This document shows positions 13,571 to 14,795 of a stretch of DNA of 14,795 bases, one piece after another. The notes under the pieces are model-generated. The model ran no database searches, had not been told where the DNA came from, and saw only the letters and a list, made by a program, of their open reading frames with translations. A program made the translations under genes and the position numbers. The first letter of the stretch is position 1. Every line of letters starts with the position of its first letter. The DNA is from Acidobacteriaceae bacterium (GTDB lineage: Bacteria; Acidobacteriota; Terriglobia; Terriglobales; Acidobacteriaceae), in the NCBI GenBank assembly GCA_003154055.1, contig PMCH01000323.1:1-14795 (forward strand). The letters run 5' to 3'.

Positions 13571-14640
13571 AAGACCTTGACGTGAAATGTTAAGTATTTC
13601 TTCGGGTTTTCCCGAATCGCCTTCACCAGCTCTCGCGTCTCGACCAGCATCTGGTTGCTGTTGTTATAAAGCGCCGGATCTTTAAACAGCATTCCCGCCG
13701 CGCCCTCGCCCTTCTCCAGCCGGTTGCTGAGTTCGGCCAGATTGTTCATGGTCGTTTGCAGCTTGGTAGAGAATTCCTCATCATGCGTGAGCCTGCCGAA
13801 GGCGCCTTTGCCGGCGTTGATGTCTTCACTCAACTTCTTCAGGTTCGCGATCGTCTGGTTGGCGTTGTTATAGAGCTCGGGATCCTTCAGGATCTTCCCC
13901 GCCGTCCCCTTGCCCTGCTGGATCTCATCAATCATCCCGTTCATCTTGTCGACCGCTGCCATGACCTTCTTGTAGGCCTCGTCGCTGGTGAGCAGCGGTC
14001 CGATGGAACCTTGGCCGCTCTTGATATCGTCAATCAAGCCCTTGAATTCGCCGACCGTCGCGTTCAGGCGGCTATAAAGGTCCGGATCGTAGATCAGCTT
14101 GCCGATCGAACCCTGCCCGCTTTCGACGAACGCCACAATGCGGTCCAGCCGCTTCAGCAGTGCGTCCATGTTCTGCAGCGTGCTCTGGCTGGCGCGCACC
14201 ACATCCTGAATGTCCGGAGTATCGCGCGTCGCCAGCGTATCCCCGTCCACCGCCGTCGGTCCCTTGGCGAAGGTACTGGCGATATCGATATAGGTCTCTC
14301 CCAGCACTCCCGCCGTGGCCAGCGAGGTCACCGAGTCCTTGTGCAAATTGAACGCGTACTTCGTGCTGACCTTCAGCAACACTTCCACCGGGGCAAGCGG
14401 CTTGTCCGGGACCAGCCGAATGCTCGTCACGTTCCCGATGTCCACTCCTTGCAGCCGGACGGGCGCTCCAATCCGCAAGCCGCCGGAATTATCGAAGTAG
14501 GACTTCAGCACGATCTTCTTGGTGAACAGACCGGTCGTCCCGCTCATCAGGAAAATCAGGATGGCAAGAGTGACGCTGGCAAACACCACCGTCAGCCCGA
14601 CCCGGAGTTGCGACCATTTGATTTGCTTTTGACTAGGCAC
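13567..14640 (-). CDS. MlaD/Mce-domain protein (ABC lipid-transport substrate-binding type) with 34-residue repeats
   Basis: A 357-residue membrane-anchored periplasmic protein. After a short cytoplasmic start (VPSQKQIKWSQLRVG) comes one membrane helix (about 14-33) and an MlaD domain (about 42-122; YFDNSGGLRIGAPVRLQGVD, then GVLGETYIDI). The family binds lipids or hydrophobic compounds for Mla-type ABC importers/exporters. Residues 175-344 are five units of exactly 34 residues, each opening G-[QKE]-G-[STA]-x-G and mainly helical. I choose GTG at 14640 because conserved sequence begins there. The frame continues to a TTG at 14688, but a promoter-like box lies within that extension. The permease and ATPase partners are not in the window; they may lie beyond 14795. 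Confidence 0.9.
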   Translation of the reverse strand: MPSQKQIKWSQLRVGLTVVFASVTLAILIFLMSGTTGLFTKKIVLKSYFDNSGGLRIGAPVRLQGVDIGNVTSIRLVPDKPLAPVEVLLKVSTKYAFNLHKDSVTSLATAGVLGETYIDIASTFAKGPTAVDGDTLATRDTPDIQDVVRASQSTLQNMDALLKRLDRIVAFVESGQGSIGKLIYDPDLYSRLNATVGEFKGLIDDIKSGQGSIGPLLTSDEAYKKVMAAVDKMNGMIDEIQQGKGTAGKILKDPELYNNANQTIANLKKLSEDINAGKGAFGRLTHDEEFSTKLQTTMNNLAELSNRLEKGEGAAGMLFKDPALYNNSNQMLVETRELVKAIRENPKKYLTFHVKVF

Positions 14641-14661
14641 GGTGGTTGCGAACGACACAAC

Positions 14662-14670
14662 ATAATAGCA
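14662..14670 (-). promoter_or_regulatory. Candidate extended -10 box (TGcTATTAT) before the mlaD-type gene
   Basis: On the minus strand TG-N-TATTAT matches five of six consensus bases plus the TG extension and ends 21 bases before the GTG start. TTGCAC (14683-14688) lies 15 bases further upstream, somewhat close for a -35. The predicted leader is about 14 bases with no Shine-Dalgarno. Confidence 0.5.
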
Positions 14671-14688
14671 AATACGTTCTCTGTGCAA

Positions 14689-14795
14689 CGGGTTGGCACG
14701 GAAAATCGGTGGTGGTGCGGTCTGGCAAACTGCTCGATTACCAGGAAATCTGGCCCCAGGCCCTCCAGCCGCGGAGCGGCAGTACAGGAAAGCCC
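14689..14795. other. Window end without a recognised gene; small GC hairpin
   Basis: I see no gene in this stretch. GCCGC-GGA-GCGGC (14768-14780) is a perfect 5-bp hairpin, and the sequence around it looks like another dispersed repeat, but the window holds no second copy to show it. Confidence 0.35.

Overview
The window looks like chromosomal DNA of an Acidobacteriota member (Terriglobia/Koribacter-like), probably a soil or sediment lineage. The grounds are moderately high GC, a very large Oar-type TonB-dependent receptor with an N-terminal carboxypeptidase-regulatory domain and a ...GVKLIW end, a secreted M13 peptidase, a DinB-fold protein, an MlaD protein with a long repeat tail, and a dense scatter of short palindromic and heptamer repeats. 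This placement is inferred from gene content and style, not from a marker gene.

Layout. (1) 1-2265, + strand: the 3' part of lipB (octanoyltransferase), then an E1-alpha subunit of a thiamine-diphosphate 2-oxoacid dehydrogenase. (2) 2282-8049, + strand: a secreted protein with a TonB C-terminal domain, a secreted cyanophycinase-like S51 peptidase, and a 1139-residue outer-membrane TonB-dependent receptor. (3) 8101-9009, + strand: lipA (lipoyl synthase). (4) 9010-10699: a 24-bp-period degenerate tandem repeat, then a TauE/SafE permease and a DUF1634 membrane protein with a copy of a 75-bp hairpin repeat on each side. (5) 10700-12718, - strand: a secreted M13 zinc metallopeptidase with a probable terminator, a candidate promoter and an overlapping palindrome. 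(6) 12963-13472, + strand: a DinB-like protein between matching heptamer repeats. (7) 13567-14640, - strand: an MlaD/Mce-domain protein with five exact 34-residue repeats. The last ~150 bases hold its promoter and no further gene.

How the genes relate. LipB and LipA make the lipoyl cofactor of the E2 subunit of 2-oxoacid dehydrogenases, and the E1-alpha belongs to such a complex, so 1-2265 and 8101-9009 form one functional theme. It is interrupted by an envelope/uptake block (TonB-domain protein, secreted peptidase, receptor). TauE/SafE and DUF1634 proteins are commonly adjacent and probably act together. M13 peptidase, DinB protein and MlaD appear to be independent units.

The most notable content is non-genic. 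A 51-bp cloverleaf-shaped palindromic element sits in frame inside lipB. Seven clusters of heptamer-period repeats are spread through genes and gaps, two of them inside coding sequence. Three genes have a TAGAAT-like box 6-10 bases before the start codon, which suggests leaderless or near-leaderless transcripts. I did not see a CRISPR array, RNA gene, transposase, phage gene or recognisable defence system, and no clearly new multi-gene system.
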